Assembly (NCBI RefSeq): GCF_025143825.1
Contig: NZ_CP083560.1
Span: forward strand, 2,604,001-2,668,000
DNA length: 64,000 nt
Reading direction: 5' to 3'
Origin: Sulfitobacter sp. S223
GTDB taxonomy: Bacteria; Pseudomonadota; Alphaproteobacteria; Rhodobacterales; Rhodobacteraceae
Positions 1 through 9,076 of this stretch are shown here, one piece after another (positions within the stretch are counted from its first letter, which is position 1; each line of letters starts with the position of its first letter). The notes below the pieces were generated by a model. That model was not told the origin of the DNA. It ran no database searches and saw only the letters and a list, made by a program, of their open reading frames with translations. The translations under genes were made by a program, and so were the position numbers.

Positions 1-466
1 GCCGCACAGCGCAAGACACAAGGTTTGCAACGAATGCCTGTAAATACAGGGTTGCCGTCATGGTGACCGGAAGATCAAGCTGCCGTGCTGCATAACCTAC
101 GGCAACCGGATGCAGGAGGTCCGGCAATTCAAGGCCCCAGATGTCACGGGTGGTTCGCGCAAAGGCACCGCCCTGCTGGACGCTTTCGAACAACCGCTCC
201 GCGCTTGGAGAAAAAGCACGTGCATGCGCATCAAGCATCTCAACGCCAGCAATATCGTCACAGGCATAGGCAGCCTGCAAAAAGATCGCGTCAGTATGTC
301 CCGTACCGTGGTGCAGCAGATCGTCTAGCCAAAGTTCCAGCTGCGCGGCAGTGCTGATGCTGCCCTCCTGTATCGCCAGTTCAAGCCCGTGCGAATAGGC
401 AAAGCTTCCCAAGGGATAGGCCGGCGAAAACCACTGGCTGAGAACAAGGATCGGATCAGTGGGCAT
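1..466 (-). CDS. ureF: Urease accessory protein UreF (3' end cut by window)
   Basis: UreF works with UreD and UreG in delivering nickel to the urease active site. Reading leftwards from the ATG at 466, the product begins MPTDPILVLSQWFSPAYP and continues LGSFAYSHGLE, the characteristic UreF N-terminus with its conserved SPAFPLGSFAYSHG-like block. About 155 codons are visible; the rest lies beyond the left edge. The start overlaps the end of ureE by 11 bases, which fits translational coupling inside one operon. ureG would be expected next, outside the window. Confidence 0.9.
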   Translation of the reverse strand, partial: MPTDPILVLSQWFSPAYPLGSFAYSHGLELAIQEGSISTAAQLELWLDDLLHHGTGHTDAIFLQAAYACDDIAGVEMLDAHARAFSPSAERLFESVQQGGAFARTTRDIWGLELPDLLHPVAVGYAARQLDLPVTMTATLYLQAFVANLVSCAVR

Positions 467-950
467 GGTCATGGCTGTGGTTGTGATCATGCGCCGTGTG
501 TCCATGTTCATGGCTATGGGTGCGCCCATGACCATATGCTCCGCCCTCGGGCGTGAAGGGGCGCTGCACCTTTGTGACCACTGCGCCCAAATGCTCAAGC
601 ATATGTCCAATGACCGGATCATTCTGGATCAGCAGGTGATCCGCTTCGATCTGGCAAGGTGTATGGCGGTTGCCGATGTGCCAAGCCAGCTGCACCAGAT
701 TGTCACCGGTGATCTCAAGCAGTTCTTCTTTGGCCGCGATGATTTCGATCAACTGCCCCTCAGCAGTCGCAAGAGCATCGCCGTGGTTAAGCGACGTTGT
801 CTTTGGCAAATCCACCAGCACACTGCGCCCATCGGTCGTCTGGATCACCTTCCGGCGCAAAAAACGTTCATCATAGCTTAGCTCGCATGTGGGAACCGAA
901 CCGGTCCAAGTGCCTGCTGCGCGGGTGGTTTGGGTCAGGTAGTCAGTCAT
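456..950 (-). CDS. ureE: Urease accessory nickel-binding protein UreE
   Basis: UreE is the cytosolic metallochaperone that supplies nickel to the UreDFG-apourease complex. The 164-residue product has the N-terminal UreE fold (FLRRKVIQTTDGR, then LLEITGDNLVQLAWHIGNRH) and the conserved C-terminal domain with NDPVIGHMLEHLGA. It ends in a histidine-rich tail of about 25 residues (GHGRTHSHEHGHTAHDHNHSHDHAH region), the nickel-storage tail seen in many UreE proteins. It lies between ureC (54 bases upstream) and ureF (overlapping), as expected for an accessory block. The length is slightly above the family norm because of the tail. Confidence 0.95.
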   Translation of the reverse strand: MTDYLTQTTRAAGTWTGSVPTCELSYDERFLRRKVIQTTDGRSVLVDLPKTTSLNHGDALATAEGQLIEIIAAKEELLEITGDNLVQLAWHIGNRHTPCQIEADHLLIQNDPVIGHMLEHLGAVVTKVQRPFTPEGGAYGHGRTHSHEHGHTAHDHNHSHDHAH

Positions 951-1004
951 GATGCACTTTCGCTTGGGGTGGATTGGTCGCTTGGTTTCATTGTGTGTGA
1001 CCCG

Positions 1005-2714
1005 TCAGAACATGAAATATCGCTGCGCCATCGGCAGCACCTCTGCCGGTTCACACGTCAGCAGAACGCCATCGGCGCGGACTTCGTAAGTCTCCGGATC
1101 AACCTCTACCTGAGGCAGGGCACTGTTGAGGATCAGGTCTTTCTTGCCGATGTTGCGGGTATTTTTCACGGCAATGGTTTGCTTGGCCAGCCCAAGAGAC
1201 GCGCCAATGCCGTCGGCGTGAGCCGCACCCGACACGAACGTCACCGAAGATTCCGTGAGCGATCGGCCAAAGGCCCCGAACATCGGGCGCGAATAAACCG
1301 GCTGCGGCGTAGGAATGGAGGCGTTTGTATCGCCCATCTGCGCCACGACGATGGTGCCCGCCATCAGGACCATTTCTGGCTTCACACCAAAAAAGGCCGG
1401 ATTCCACAGAACCAGATCGGCGCGCTTGCCAACCTCGACCGAGCCAATGACATGACTGACGCCCTGCGCAATGGCGGGGTTGATGGTGTATTTCGCAATA
1501 TAACGGCGCACACGGAAGTTGTCGTTATCGCCGGTTTCTTCAGCCAGACGGCCGCGCTGCTTGCGCATCTTGTCAGCTGTCTGCCAAGTACGGATCAGCA
1601 CCTCGCCCACGCGCCCCATTGCCTGACTGTCAGACGCGATGATGGAAAACGCGCCCATGTCATGCAGGATGTCTTCTGCTGCAATCGTCTCGCGGCGGAT
1701 GCGGCTTTCGGCAAAGGCGATGTCCTCGGGGATGGATTTATCAAGGTGATGGCAGACCATCAGCATGTCCAGATGCTCTTCTACGGTGTTGACTGTAAAG
1801 GGCCGCGTGGGGTTGGTAGAGCTGGGCAAGACGTAGTCTTCGCCGCAGATTTTGATGATGTCAGGCGCATGACCGCCCCCTGCCCCTTCGGTATGAAACG
1901 CATGGATGGTGCGGCCCTTCATGGCCGCTACGGTATGCTCGACAAAGCCGCTTTCGTTCAGGGTGTCTGTGTGGATCATCACCTGCACATCCATGTCGTC
2001 GGCGACCGACAGGCAGCAATCAATCGCCGCGGGGGTCGTTCCCCAATCCTCGTGTAACTTAAGAGAGCAGGCACCGCCGCGCACCATTTCTTCCAGCGCT
2101 TCGGGCTGGCTTGCGTTGCCTTTGCCTGACAGACCGATGTTCATGGGGATGCCATCAAACGCCTGCAACATCCGACCGATGTGCCACGGACCCGGCGTGC
2201 AGGTGGTGGCCAACGTGCCGTGCGCGGGCCCGGTCCCACCCCCGAAACAAGTTGTCACGCCGGAATGCAACGCGTCTTCCATCTGCTGTGGCGCAATAAA
2301 GTGTATGTGGCTATCCATGCCGCCTGCCGTCAGGATGCGCCCCTCGCCTGCGATGATCTCTGTGCCCGGCCCGATGATGATGTCGACGCCACTTTGCGTG
2401 TCGGGATTACCGGCCTTTCCGATGGCCGCGATCAACCCGTGTTTGAGGGCGACATCCGCTTTGTAGATGCCGGAATGATCCACAATCAGCGCATTCGTGA
2501 TAACGGTATCCATAGCCCCGCCTGCGCGGCTGATCTGGCTTTGGCCCATCCCGTCACGGATCACCTTACCGCCACCGAATTTCACTTCTTCGCCATAAGT
2601 TGTTAGATCACGCTCGACCTCGATAACCAGATCGGTATCAGCTAGGCGGATACGGTCGCCTGTGGTCGGGCCGTACATGGCCGCATATTGCGCGCGGGGG
2701 ATTTGAACCGGCAT
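1005..2714 (-). CDS. ureC: Urease subunit alpha (catalytic)
   Basis: Catalytic subunit of nickel urease, which hydrolyses urea to ammonia and carbamate in the cytosol. The 569-residue product matches the family length. Visible active-site elements are HIH at residues 136-138, the carbamylated lysine in [10 protein letters not shown] (Lys219, His221), MIHTDTLNE, the mobile-flap region [22 protein letters not shown] and [11 protein letters not shown] with the metal-ligand aspartate. I chose the ATG at 2714 ([15 protein letters not shown]) over an in-frame ATG 33 bases upstream. An AAGAGGAGC ribosome-binding site sits just before it and the family N-terminus begins there. Confidence 0.97.
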   Translation of the reverse strand: MPVQIPRAQYAAMYGPTTGDRIRLADTDLVIEVERDLTTYGEEVKFGGGKVIRDGMGQSQISRAGGAMDTVITNALIVDHSGIYKADVALKHGLIAAIGKAGNPDTQSGVDIIIGPGTEIIAGEGRILTAGGMDSHIHFIAPQQMEDALHSGVTTCFGGGTGPAHGTLATTCTPGPWHIGRMLQAFDGIPMNIGLSGKGNASQPEALEEMVRGGACSLKLHEDWGTTPAAIDCCLSVADDMDVQVMIHTDTLNESGFVEHTVAAMKGRTIHAFHTEGAGGGHAPDIIKICGEDYVLPSSTNPTRPFTVNTVEEHLDMLMVCHHLDKSIPEDIAFAESRIRRETIAAEDILHDMGAFSIIASDSQAMGRVGEVLIRTWQTADKMRKQRGRLAEETGDNDNFRVRRYIAKYTINPAIAQGVSHVIGSVEVGKRADLVLWNPAFFGVKPEMVLMAGTIVVAQMGDTNASIPTPQPVYSRPMFGAFGRSLTESSVTFVSGAAHADGIGASLGLAKQTIAVKNTRNIGKKDLILNSALPQVEVDPETYEVRADGVLLTCEPAEVLPMAQRYFMF

Positions 2715-2718
2715 ATTT

Positions 2719-3042
2719 TCAGCTCCTCTTGAGACCACGTTTTCCAAGGCGTTTTGCGTTTGCGCGGGTCTTCTGGCGCAACGGCTTTATTGCGGCGGCT
2801 GTGATTTTGTCAGGTGTTTCGCCACGCATCATCGCGGCACCCGCATCTGTCGCAGAGCGGGTCACCGCCTGCACTTTTTCGGACACCATCCGCGAATCCT
2901 CTGCCTGGGGGACAGACCAGATGCCCGCCATGCCCATCAGGCGCATGCCGACAACCATTTGAGCCTCGGCCAGCATATGGGCGACCTGCACCGTATTGGC
3001 GAGATAGGCGAAGGGATCGGGTAGCATATTTTCATATTTCAT
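2719..3042 (-). CDS. Small conserved-looking protein between ureB and ureC (phasin-like helical)
   Basis: A 107-residue product I cannot assign to a function. It reads as mostly helical: a stretch rich in Met, Ala and Val ([21 protein letters not shown]), a central charged helix ([21 protein letters not shown]) and a basic C-terminus ([17 protein letters not shown]). The overall character resembles the phasin-like or 'antifreeze protein' annotations given to small proteins in roseobacter urease operons; that likeness is from memory. It has its own AGGAG site upstream of the ATG at 3042. Its stop is five bases from the ureC start, so it is an operon member and not a chance reading frame. Confidence 0.7.
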   Translation of the reverse strand: MKYENMLPDPFAYLANTVQVAHMLAEAQMVVGMRLMGMAGIWSVPQAEDSRMVSEKVQAVTRSATDAGAAMMRGETPDKITAAAIKPLRQKTRANAKRLGKRGLKRS

Positions 3043-3065
3043 AGCAGCTCTCCTGAGCGCGTGAT

Positions 3066-3734
3066 CTAATAAGCGTGGAAATCAAGCAGCATTCGCGTGC
3101 GCTGCACAGTCAGTTCAGTCATACAAGTGCTGTAAACCAGCGGCTGTATCGAGCCCCCCTCATAGGGGCTTGCGTGTACTTCGCAAGCAGCATCGCGGTA
3201 TGCCAGCCATGCGCGCTGTGCAGTCAACAACGCATCCCCCCGGCCAATGGCATCTGCAAAGGTTTTGGCCGGTTTCCATGCTTCATTCAGCGCGGCATCA
3301 ACGGCCTGATATTCTTTTGCGGCGCAGGCGTTCATCATCTGCTGTGCCTGCGGCGAAATACAGTCCGCTGCGGTCTGCGCCTGCGCCACAGGGGCAAAGA
3401 ACGATCCGAGCAGCAGCCCGGCGGCCAACGCCAAAGGCCCCATGACTTTGCTGTTGAACCCGAAAACTTTCCGCGCACCGCCAATGGGAATTAATTGAAC
3501 CTCGCGGCGTTGACCCGGCTCAAAACGAACCGCAGTGCCAGCTGCGATATCAAGTCGAAAACCATGCGCTGCCGTACGGTCAAAATCCAACGCCGGGTTC
3601 GTTTCGGCGAAATGATAGTGACTGCCGACTTGAATTGGCCGGTCGCCTGTATTGGCGACGATCAGTGTTATCGCGTCTGCACCATCGTTCAGAGTGATCG
3701 ACCCGGAGGCCACAAAGACTTCACCGGGGGTCAT
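3066..3734 (-). CDS. ureB: Urease subunit beta fused to a secreted LprI/DUF1311-like domain
   Basis: Residues 1-101 are a complete UreB ([63 protein letters not shown]). UreB normally ends near here. In the same frame the protein continues with a hydrophobic segment (about 98-118, ending AQAQ like a signal-peptide cleavage region). It then runs as a roughly 100-residue lysozyme-inhibitor LprI/DUF1311-like domain with four cysteines (125, 137, 184, 204) and the block [15 protein letters not shown]. Either this is a true fusion or the second part is translated from the internal ATG at 3443, which has no clear ribosome-binding site. The start ATG overlaps the stop of the upstream small gene (ATGA). 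Confidence 0.88.
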   Translation of the reverse strand: MTPGEVFVASGSITLNDGADAITLIVANTGDRPIQVGSHYHFAETNPALDFDRTAAHGFRLDIAAGTAVRFEPGQRREVQLIPIGGARKVFGFNSKVMGPLALAAGLLLGSFFAPVAQAQTAADCISPQAQQMMNACAAKEYQAVDAALNEAWKPAKTFADAIGRGDALLTAQRAWLAYRDAACEVHASPYEGGSIQPLVYSTCMTELTVQRTRMLLDFHAY

Positions 3735-3898
3735 TTCTGTGCCCAGCCGATGACCGCAGCCGCTGCGATCACAAACAGACCGACCAGCAGCGGCAGCCAG
3801 TTGGGCTCACCAAGGTGGTGGTGCATATACGCACCCTCATGTGCCGCGGCAAAAGTGGCTGTAAAGACAAAAAGCAAAGCGGAAAAAAGCGTTTTCAT
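3731..3898 (-). CDS. 55-residue His-containing membrane or secreted peptide in urease operon
   Basis: A short gene not reported by length-based calling. The product starts [20 protein letters not shown], a plausible signal peptide with cleavage after the Ala run. A metal-ligand-like stretch [14 protein letters not shown] follows, then a hydrophobic segment [19 protein letters not shown] ending in QK. It probably has one transmembrane helix with the histidines outside the cytosol, although cleavage versus two helices cannot be decided. It sits between ureA and ureB; its TGA overlaps the ureB ATG and it follows ureA by 21 bases. Function unknown. A role with urease or nickel is suggested only by position and histidines. 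Confidence 0.72.
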   Translation of the reverse strand: MKTLFSALLFVFTATFAAAHEGAYMHHHLGEPNWLPLLVGLFVIAAAAVIGWAQK

Positions 3899-3919
3899 GT
3901 CGGGGTCTCCTATTCGGGA

Positions 3920-4222
3920 TCAACGGATCGGATTATGAACGGTCACCAGCTTGGTGCCATCGGGAAAGGTCGCCTCGACCTGTACGTCGTGGATCATTTC
4001 GGGCACCCCTTCCATACATTGATCGCGGGTAATCACATGGCCGCCCGCCTCCATCATATCCGCCACAGAGCGGCCGTCCCGCGCCCCCTCCACCACCGCA
4101 TCAGTGATCAGAGCGATTGCTTCGGGGTGGTTCAACTTCACCCCACGGGCAAGGCGTTTACGCGCCACCTCTGCGGCCATGGCGATCAATAGTTTGTCTT
4201 TTTCTCGGGGGGTCAATTGCAT
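3920..4222 (-). CDS. ureA: Urease subunit gamma
   Basis: Small structural subunit of the (UreABC)3 urease trimer. The 100-residue product matches the family length exactly, with [17 protein letters not shown] at the start, the [27 protein letters not shown] helix and the conserved [29 protein letters not shown]-terminus. It is separated from ureD by three bases and leads into the small membrane peptide and ureB. No unusual features. Confidence 0.97.
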   Translation of the reverse strand: MQLTPREKDKLLIAMAAEVARKRLARGVKLNHPEAIALITDAVVEGARDGRSVADMMEAGGHVITRDQCMEGVPEMIHDVQVEATFPDGTKLVTVHNPIR

Positions 4223-4225
4223 GGG

Positions 4226-5077
4226 TCACAGTCTCCAGACAGCAGGTAGCGGTTGGCTGGAAAGCAATTCCAGCACGGGTATCATAAAACGACGCAAGCT
4301 CAGGCTATCCTCGGCCAAAGCGCGCAGGACAAGCAGGCCGGGGCTGCGCAGACTGGCACCTGCGGTTTCGGGCAGCAACGCACGCACTTTTGCCAGCATT
4401 TGTTCGGCCTCTGGCGCGGCAAAGGCCAGCGTGGCCACCACGCCCGCGCCATTCGCCATAGCCGCACGCCCAAGCAGTGCGCTGGCATCACCATTCAACC
4501 GGATGCCATCACGATACACCGGCACACCATCTCGACTGACATCAATGCGGTCCAGCAAATGCAGATCATGCACGCGCTCCCCCATCGCCGCGCGACCGAA
4601 GACAAGCGTTTCGCACATCAACAGCCGGGCATCCTTGCTCAGATTTATCTCCAGTTTGCGCGACAGGCGCGCGCGATCGAACAGAATGGTTTCTTGCGGC
4701 AACCAATTAAGCTGCGCGCCTTGGCCCACGTCGAACCGCGATGCGATCTGGCCCGTCGTTCCATCAACAGTCCGGTAAATGCGTTCGGCCGCTTGGGTCG
4801 TGATACTCAGGTGTGCGCCCTCGTCCAGCGTCGCACCCACTTCGATCCGATCCCCGCCGGTAACACCGCCAGCGGTATTTACCAGCACCGCCTCGGCGTC
4901 AGAACGAAACACTTTGGGCAGGATACACTTGAGGCATCCTGACTGACGCAATCCGGACAGGTGGGTGCCGCCGTCCCGTGAATGGACAAACAGCGAAACC
5001 GCCCCCCTCGCGCGCGGCGGGACGGCGCAGTGCGCAGCAGCGGCCTCATCGGGCAAGGTGTGATTATCCAGACTCAT
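4226..5077 (-). CDS. ureD: Urease accessory protein UreD
   Basis: UreD (UreH) is the scaffold that docks UreF and UreG on apourease during nickel insertion. The 283-residue product shows the family blocks RQSGCLKCILPKV, VLVNTAGGVTGGDRIEV, TTQAAERIYR, AQLNWLPQETILFDRARL and CETLVFGRAAMGE. As the first gene of the visible minus-strand urease operon it is likely preceded by the operon promoter in the 103 bases up to the next gene. I see no clear promoter there. Confidence 0.95.
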   Translation of the reverse strand: MSLDNHTLPDEAAAAHCAVPPRARGAVSLFVHSRDGGTHLSGLRQSGCLKCILPKVFRSDAEAVLVNTAGGVTGGDRIEVGATLDEGAHLSITTQAAERIYRTVDGTTGQIASRFDVGQGAQLNWLPQETILFDRARLSRKLEINLSKDARLLMCETLVFGRAAMGERVHDLHLLDRIDVSRDGVPVYRDGIRLNGDASALLGRAAMANGAGVVATLAFAAPEAEQMLAKVRALLPETAGASLRSPGLLVLRALAEDSLSLRRFMIPVLELLSSQPLPAVWRL

Positions 5078-5180
5078 TCATCTCTCTTTTACCAAAGATG
5101 ATCACAGCGCCATATCGGGTGGTAGCCTTTTCAGCCCAAAACGGTGCGTGTTTAGGCGCAGTGCTTAAATGTCGGGCAGT

Positions 5181-7823
5181 TCAGCGATCCTGAGTGATTT
5201 CGACCACCGGACGGGTGCCACCCAATCCGGCAAAAGCCATCTGGCGGCAAGAGAACACAATCACTTGCTGGTCTGCCGCCACGCGATGCAGTGCCGTGAA
5301 CATCGCAAGGATGCGGTTGTCATCGGAATAGACCAGCGCATCGTCCAGAATAATCGGCATCGGTTTACCCTGACGCGCAAACAGTCGGGCAAACGCAAGG
5401 CGGGTCAGAATGGCGATCTGCTCTTGTGTCCCACCGCTGAGCATATCCAGCGGCTCGTCCGCGCCTCCGCGGGCAAGCCCTTGAGGTAGCAACGACGCCG
5501 GATCAAAACTGAGCGCGGCATCGGCGTGTAACAGAGCCAGCAACGGTGCCAGTTCCTGTTGCACGGGGCCAAAGTACGCCTCTTGCGCGGCGCCCCGCTT
5601 TGCCCGCAGGGAGTCGACCAACAGCATCAGGCCGGCCGCCTCATGTTCAAACCGCGCGGCGCGTTCCTGTGCAGCTTGCAACAATCCTGCAACCTCCTCG
5701 CGCTTTTCCTCGACACCGTCCTCGGCACGGGCGCGTATCGTAGCGCCCAGATCGGCAATTATTGTCTTCAGGCGCAGGCGTTCTTCACGGGCGTTTTCAA
5801 ACGCCGATGTTGCACGGGCCAGATCGGCTGTCGCATTGGCCAGATCGGGGGCGGCTTTCTGCAACCTATCCAATGCTACATTGGCATCTTCTACAGCCAC
5901 AGCAGACAGCGCATAATCGCGGGCAGCTTCTGCTTTGCGGGCCTCAAAAGCATCCGGATCGCCGTAGGCCGCTGCCGCGAGATCAAATCCGGTTTGCGCC
6001 GCATCACGCAACGCCTGTGCCCGCGCAAGCGCGGCGCGCGCGGCATCCCGTGTGTCTCGGCTGGTGTCGTAGTCTACCCGCGCCAATTGCTCTGCCTTTT
6101 GCGCTGCCTCTAACCGTTGAGCGACCTCGACCGGATCAAGCGGCGCTTTGCTTTGGCTAGGGCTGGAGGCGTCCACAGCTGCCAAAGCTTGTGCAACAGC
6201 GGCTTGCAAAGCCTCTATGCCTTCAGGGGCAAGTGTCTCTTGAACATTCTTGAGCAAGGCAATCTCGGCCACTGTTTCCCGCCGCAGCGCTGCGGATCGA
6301 CGTGCGGCATCCACATCCGCCATCCCGACTGCATCCAGTGCTGCCTGAAGAGCAGTTTGCGCCGTTTCCACGGCCATAATGTCAGCAGCTGCATCGCCCG
6401 GATCAAGCGTCATCCGCCCGATCCCCGGCAGATCAAAAACCGCGCGCTGACCAACCCTGTGCGCCCCCGCATCAAGCGCTTTGCCGTTAGACGAAACTTT
6501 TTCTGCCGCCTCATACTCCAGATACATTTGCACGCCACCGGCTGCAGCCTCAGCCTGCGCGCGCGCAAGTTTGGCGTTGGCGTCTTCGATCCGATCAAGC
6601 ATTTGGTCCGTCACTGATTGCGCCGCAAGCGCTGCATTCGCCTGCTCGAGCGCATCACGCTTTTGCATCATCTGCCCAAGACGGGCTTTAAGATTGTCGT
6701 ACTTTTCAACAGCATTCTTGGTCAATGACTCGTGCTGCAAAGCCTCTTTTGCGGCCTGCGCGAATGTCAGTGCCGCGGTTGCTTCGGATAAAGCGGTTTG
6801 CGCACGATCGGTAACCGCATCAGCCGTCGTGCCTTTTTCCGCAGCATCAGCAAACGCCGACCGGGCATCCGAGAGCTGCTCGCCCGCTTTCTCAAAACTT
6901 TCTGCTGCTGCGATCAGCTTATCCAGACGGGCCTGTGCACCCTCCATTTCCAACCGACGCAGCGCCACCTGATCTTGCGCCTGCGCGCATTTCTCTGCGT
7001 GATCCTGTGCAGCGTTATGAGCCGTCTGCGCCGCCTCCAGACCAGCCGCCAAAGCCTCTTGAGCGCCGGGGGCTTCCAGCACCTCTAGCCGCGCGGAGAC
7101 CTCGCGCCGTTGAACCAGCGCATCGGACAACTCCAGACAAACTCGGTCAAGCTCGGTGTGCTTTTCGGCCAGTGCTTGCGCCTCTTGCTGTGCCTGTTTC
7201 CACGGTCCGTTTGCCTTCGGCTGGCCCGTAGCTGTGGCAAGACGACCAAGCGCCTGCAGTGCGGCTTCGATAACACGGTCCATGCGGCGGCCACCTGTGA
7301 CCATGTCGATTTCACCTGCCACAGAAGAGAGTAGATCACGCCGCGCACCAAGAAGACGTTCCTTTTCGGTTTTCTCGGCACCGCTGGTGCCGCCCGGTTC
7401 CAACGCGGTTGTCCCCTGACGCACCCAAAGCAAGCCTGCTGGCCCCTCGATACCGCTGCCCATCAAGTGTGCGATCCAGCGCTCCGCCTCATCATCGAGC
7501 GCAACAACCGTTCCACTTTCGTCTTTCACCACCGCGCGCTTTTGCGCCAGAAAAGATTTTTCCAGCGTGAATTTGCCGGTAGGCAATTCGATTTGCGCGC
7601 TGACCCGCACCGCACCTCCTGCGCGCGGTTGAAGCGATTTCACCTCACGCGTGGCAGCGCCGTACTTAAGAAAAAACAGAGCGTGCAATGCATCAAAGAA
7701 GGTGGATTTGCCAAACTCATTGGCTTCTGACACCACGCTGACGCCATCGCCAATGGCGCTGATGGTTGCGCTTTGGCCTGCAAACTTACGAACATTGGTG
7801 AGAGTGAGACTGCGCAGTTTCAT
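5181..7823 (-). CDS. SbcC/YhaN-like AAA ATPase with long coiled coil
   Basis: An 880-residue SMC/Rad50-like ATPase that should pair with the nuclease encoded just upstream to process DNA ends. The N-terminal head carries an unusual P-loop, EANEFGKST at residues 33-41, where the first glycine of GxxxxGKS is Glu. A long Ala/Gln/Glu-rich coiled-coil region fills the middle. The C-terminal head has the ABC signature LSGGTQEQIAIL and a Walker B-like block PIILDDALVYSDD. It overlaps the upstream nuclease gene by four bases (ATGA). It is shorter than E. coli SbcC and closer in size to YhaN-type proteins. Exact substrate unknown. Confidence 0.88.
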   Translation of the reverse strand: MKLRSLTLTNVRKFAGQSATISAIGDGVSVVSEANEFGKSTFFDALHALFFLKYGAATREVKSLQPRAGGAVRVSAQIELPTGKFTLEKSFLAQKRAVVKDESGTVVALDDEAERWIAHLMGSGIEGPAGLLWVRQGTTALEPGGTSGAEKTEKERLLGARRDLLSSVAGEIDMVTGGRRMDRVIEAALQALGRLATATGQPKANGPWKQAQQEAQALAEKHTELDRVCLELSDALVQRREVSARLEVLEAPGAQEALAAGLEAAQTAHNAAQDHAEKCAQAQDQVALRRLEMEGAQARLDKLIAAAESFEKAGEQLSDARSAFADAAEKGTTADAVTDRAQTALSEATAALTFAQAAKEALQHESLTKNAVEKYDNLKARLGQMMQKRDALEQANAALAAQSVTDQMLDRIEDANAKLARAQAEAAAGGVQMYLEYEAAEKVSSNGKALDAGAHRVGQRAVFDLPGIGRMTLDPGDAAADIMAVETAQTALQAALDAVGMADVDAARRSAALRRETVAEIALLKNVQETLAPEGIEALQAAVAQALAAVDASSPSQSKAPLDPVEVAQRLEAAQKAEQLARVDYDTSRDTRDAARAALARAQALRDAAQTGFDLAAAAYGDPDAFEARKAEAARDYALSAVAVEDANVALDRLQKAAPDLANATADLARATSAFENAREERLRLKTIIADLGATIRARAEDGVEEKREEVAGLLQAAQERAARFEHEAAGLMLLVDSLRAKRGAAQEAYFGPVQQELAPLLALLHADAALSFDPASLLPQGLARGGADEPLDMLSGGTQEQIAILTRLAFARLFARQGKPMPIILDDALVYSDDNRILAMFTALHRVAADQQVIVFSCRQMAFAGLGGTRPVVEITQDR

Positions 7824-8956
7824 GCGTCGGCACCAGCTACAAACGAAAAGAGCTGCGCAAGTGCGGTGGCGGCCACACGCCGGTCATCTGCCGAGAGATC
7901 ACTATTCTGCGCACGCGCGGCCAACGCCTCTGCGGTTTGTCGCAGCGCGCCGCCGGAGGGGTCGATCACCTCCAGATCGGCGGCGTCATGGGCCAGCAGC
8001 ACAGCGTCCAGATCCTGCGAGAGGTCCAGAAAATCTGGCGCGACACGGGTCAGTGCGGACTGCAACTGTTGCATCTGCTGCACGCCAAGACGACCCTGCG
8101 CGCTGACGCGCAGCAATGTATCACGCCGCGTGGCCAGCGGCGGGAGAGCAGCATCAAGGATTTCAGTACACGTTTCTTGCGGTGTCAGTTCAAGCGCGAT
8201 GTGTTGCCAACGGATGCCACCGGTCTGCACAGGCGTGACATCCGGAATGGCGCCGGACTGTTCGATGCTCACGATCAGGGCACTACCATTATGCGGATGT
8301 TTGAAGCTGTCGGGTTCCGGCGTGCCGGAATACCACGTGTTTGTGTTGACCCTGACCTGGCCGTGCCAATCGCCCAACCCGAGGTAATCCAGTCCTGCCT
8401 GGGCAGCGCGGTCGGGCGCGATGATACCGCTTGGCCCTTCGGCTGCGACCGTTCCCAGGCTGCTGAATTCCTGAATACCGCCGTGGCCCAGACCAATCCG
8501 GATCGCCCCTTCGGGCGTCGGTTGCGCCATCTCGGTGGTCAGGTCGCGCCCCGGGTTCCGTGTCGTACAGGGCGCAGGCAAGATGTAGGCATCCGCGACA
8601 GAGATCGGCTCCGGCGTGAGGGCCAACAGCAGATTATCGGGCTTGTCGCGTTTGATGGTTCGCCACAACTCGGTTGCTGCAAGGCTATCGTGGTTTCCCG
8701 GCATCAGAACCCACGTGATGTCCTGTTCATGCGCCATCGCATTCAGGGCCTGACGTGTCACCTGAGGGGCTGGCGTTTGTTGATCAAACGTATCTCCCGC
8801 AAGCAGAACCACAGATGCCCCCTGCCCGCGCGCAGCAGCAGCAAGCCGCCCCAAGACCTCGTGCCGCGCAAGCCGCAAGCGGCCACGCACCTCTTCGCTG
8901 TGGCGGCCAAAAGGCTTGCCCAGATGCAGGTCGGACGTATGGAGAAATCGGAACAT
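7820..8956 (-). CDS. SbcD/Mre11/YhaO-like metallophosphoesterase (DNA repair exonuclease)
   Basis: Calcineurin-type phosphoesterase of the Mre11/SbcD class, 378 residues. The metal-binding motifs appear in order: FLHTSDLHLGK (D-x-H), VLLAGDTFDQ (GD), LMPGNHDS (GNHD), a later GHGG, and GLGDWHG (G-D-x-H). It is the first gene of a two-gene operon with the SbcC-like ATPase, overlapping it by four bases. That arrangement supports a nuclease-ATPase complex acting on DNA ends or hairpins. The ATG at 8956 agrees with the family N-terminus. Confidence 0.9.
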   Translation of the reverse strand: MFRFLHTSDLHLGKPFGRHSEEVRGRLRLARHEVLGRLAAAARGQGASVVLLAGDTFDQQTPAPQVTRQALNAMAHEQDITWVLMPGNHDSLAATELWRTIKRDKPDNLLLALTPEPISVADAYILPAPCTTRNPGRDLTTEMAQPTPEGAIRIGLGHGGIQEFSSLGTVAAEGPSGIIAPDRAAQAGLDYLGLGDWHGQVRVNTNTWYSGTPEPDSFKHPHNGSALIVSIEQSGAIPDVTPVQTGGIRWQHIALELTPQETCTEILDAALPPLATRRDTLLRVSAQGRLGVQQMQQLQSALTRVAPDFLDLSQDLDAVLLAHDAADLEVIDPSGGALRQTAEALAARAQNSDLSADDRRVAATALAQLFSFVAGADA

Positions 8957-9076
8957 GCGCGGCTTTCAAACGGGATAACCAGAGGTCGCAGTCTGGCCAT
9001 TTGCGCGCCGGATGGTCAAGCGACGATTGCTGTAATATTTCCCTGATCCTATCCTTTGAAAATAAGAGTGAACCAA

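Noticed and set aside
930..2057. 375-codon open frame on the plus strand opposite ureC
   Set aside because: Antisense to a certain gene; composition is Arg/His/Gly-rich without domains, as expected of GC-rich shadow frames. The same holds for long frames at 13790-14959, 43205-44347, 50829-51911 and 60899-61987.
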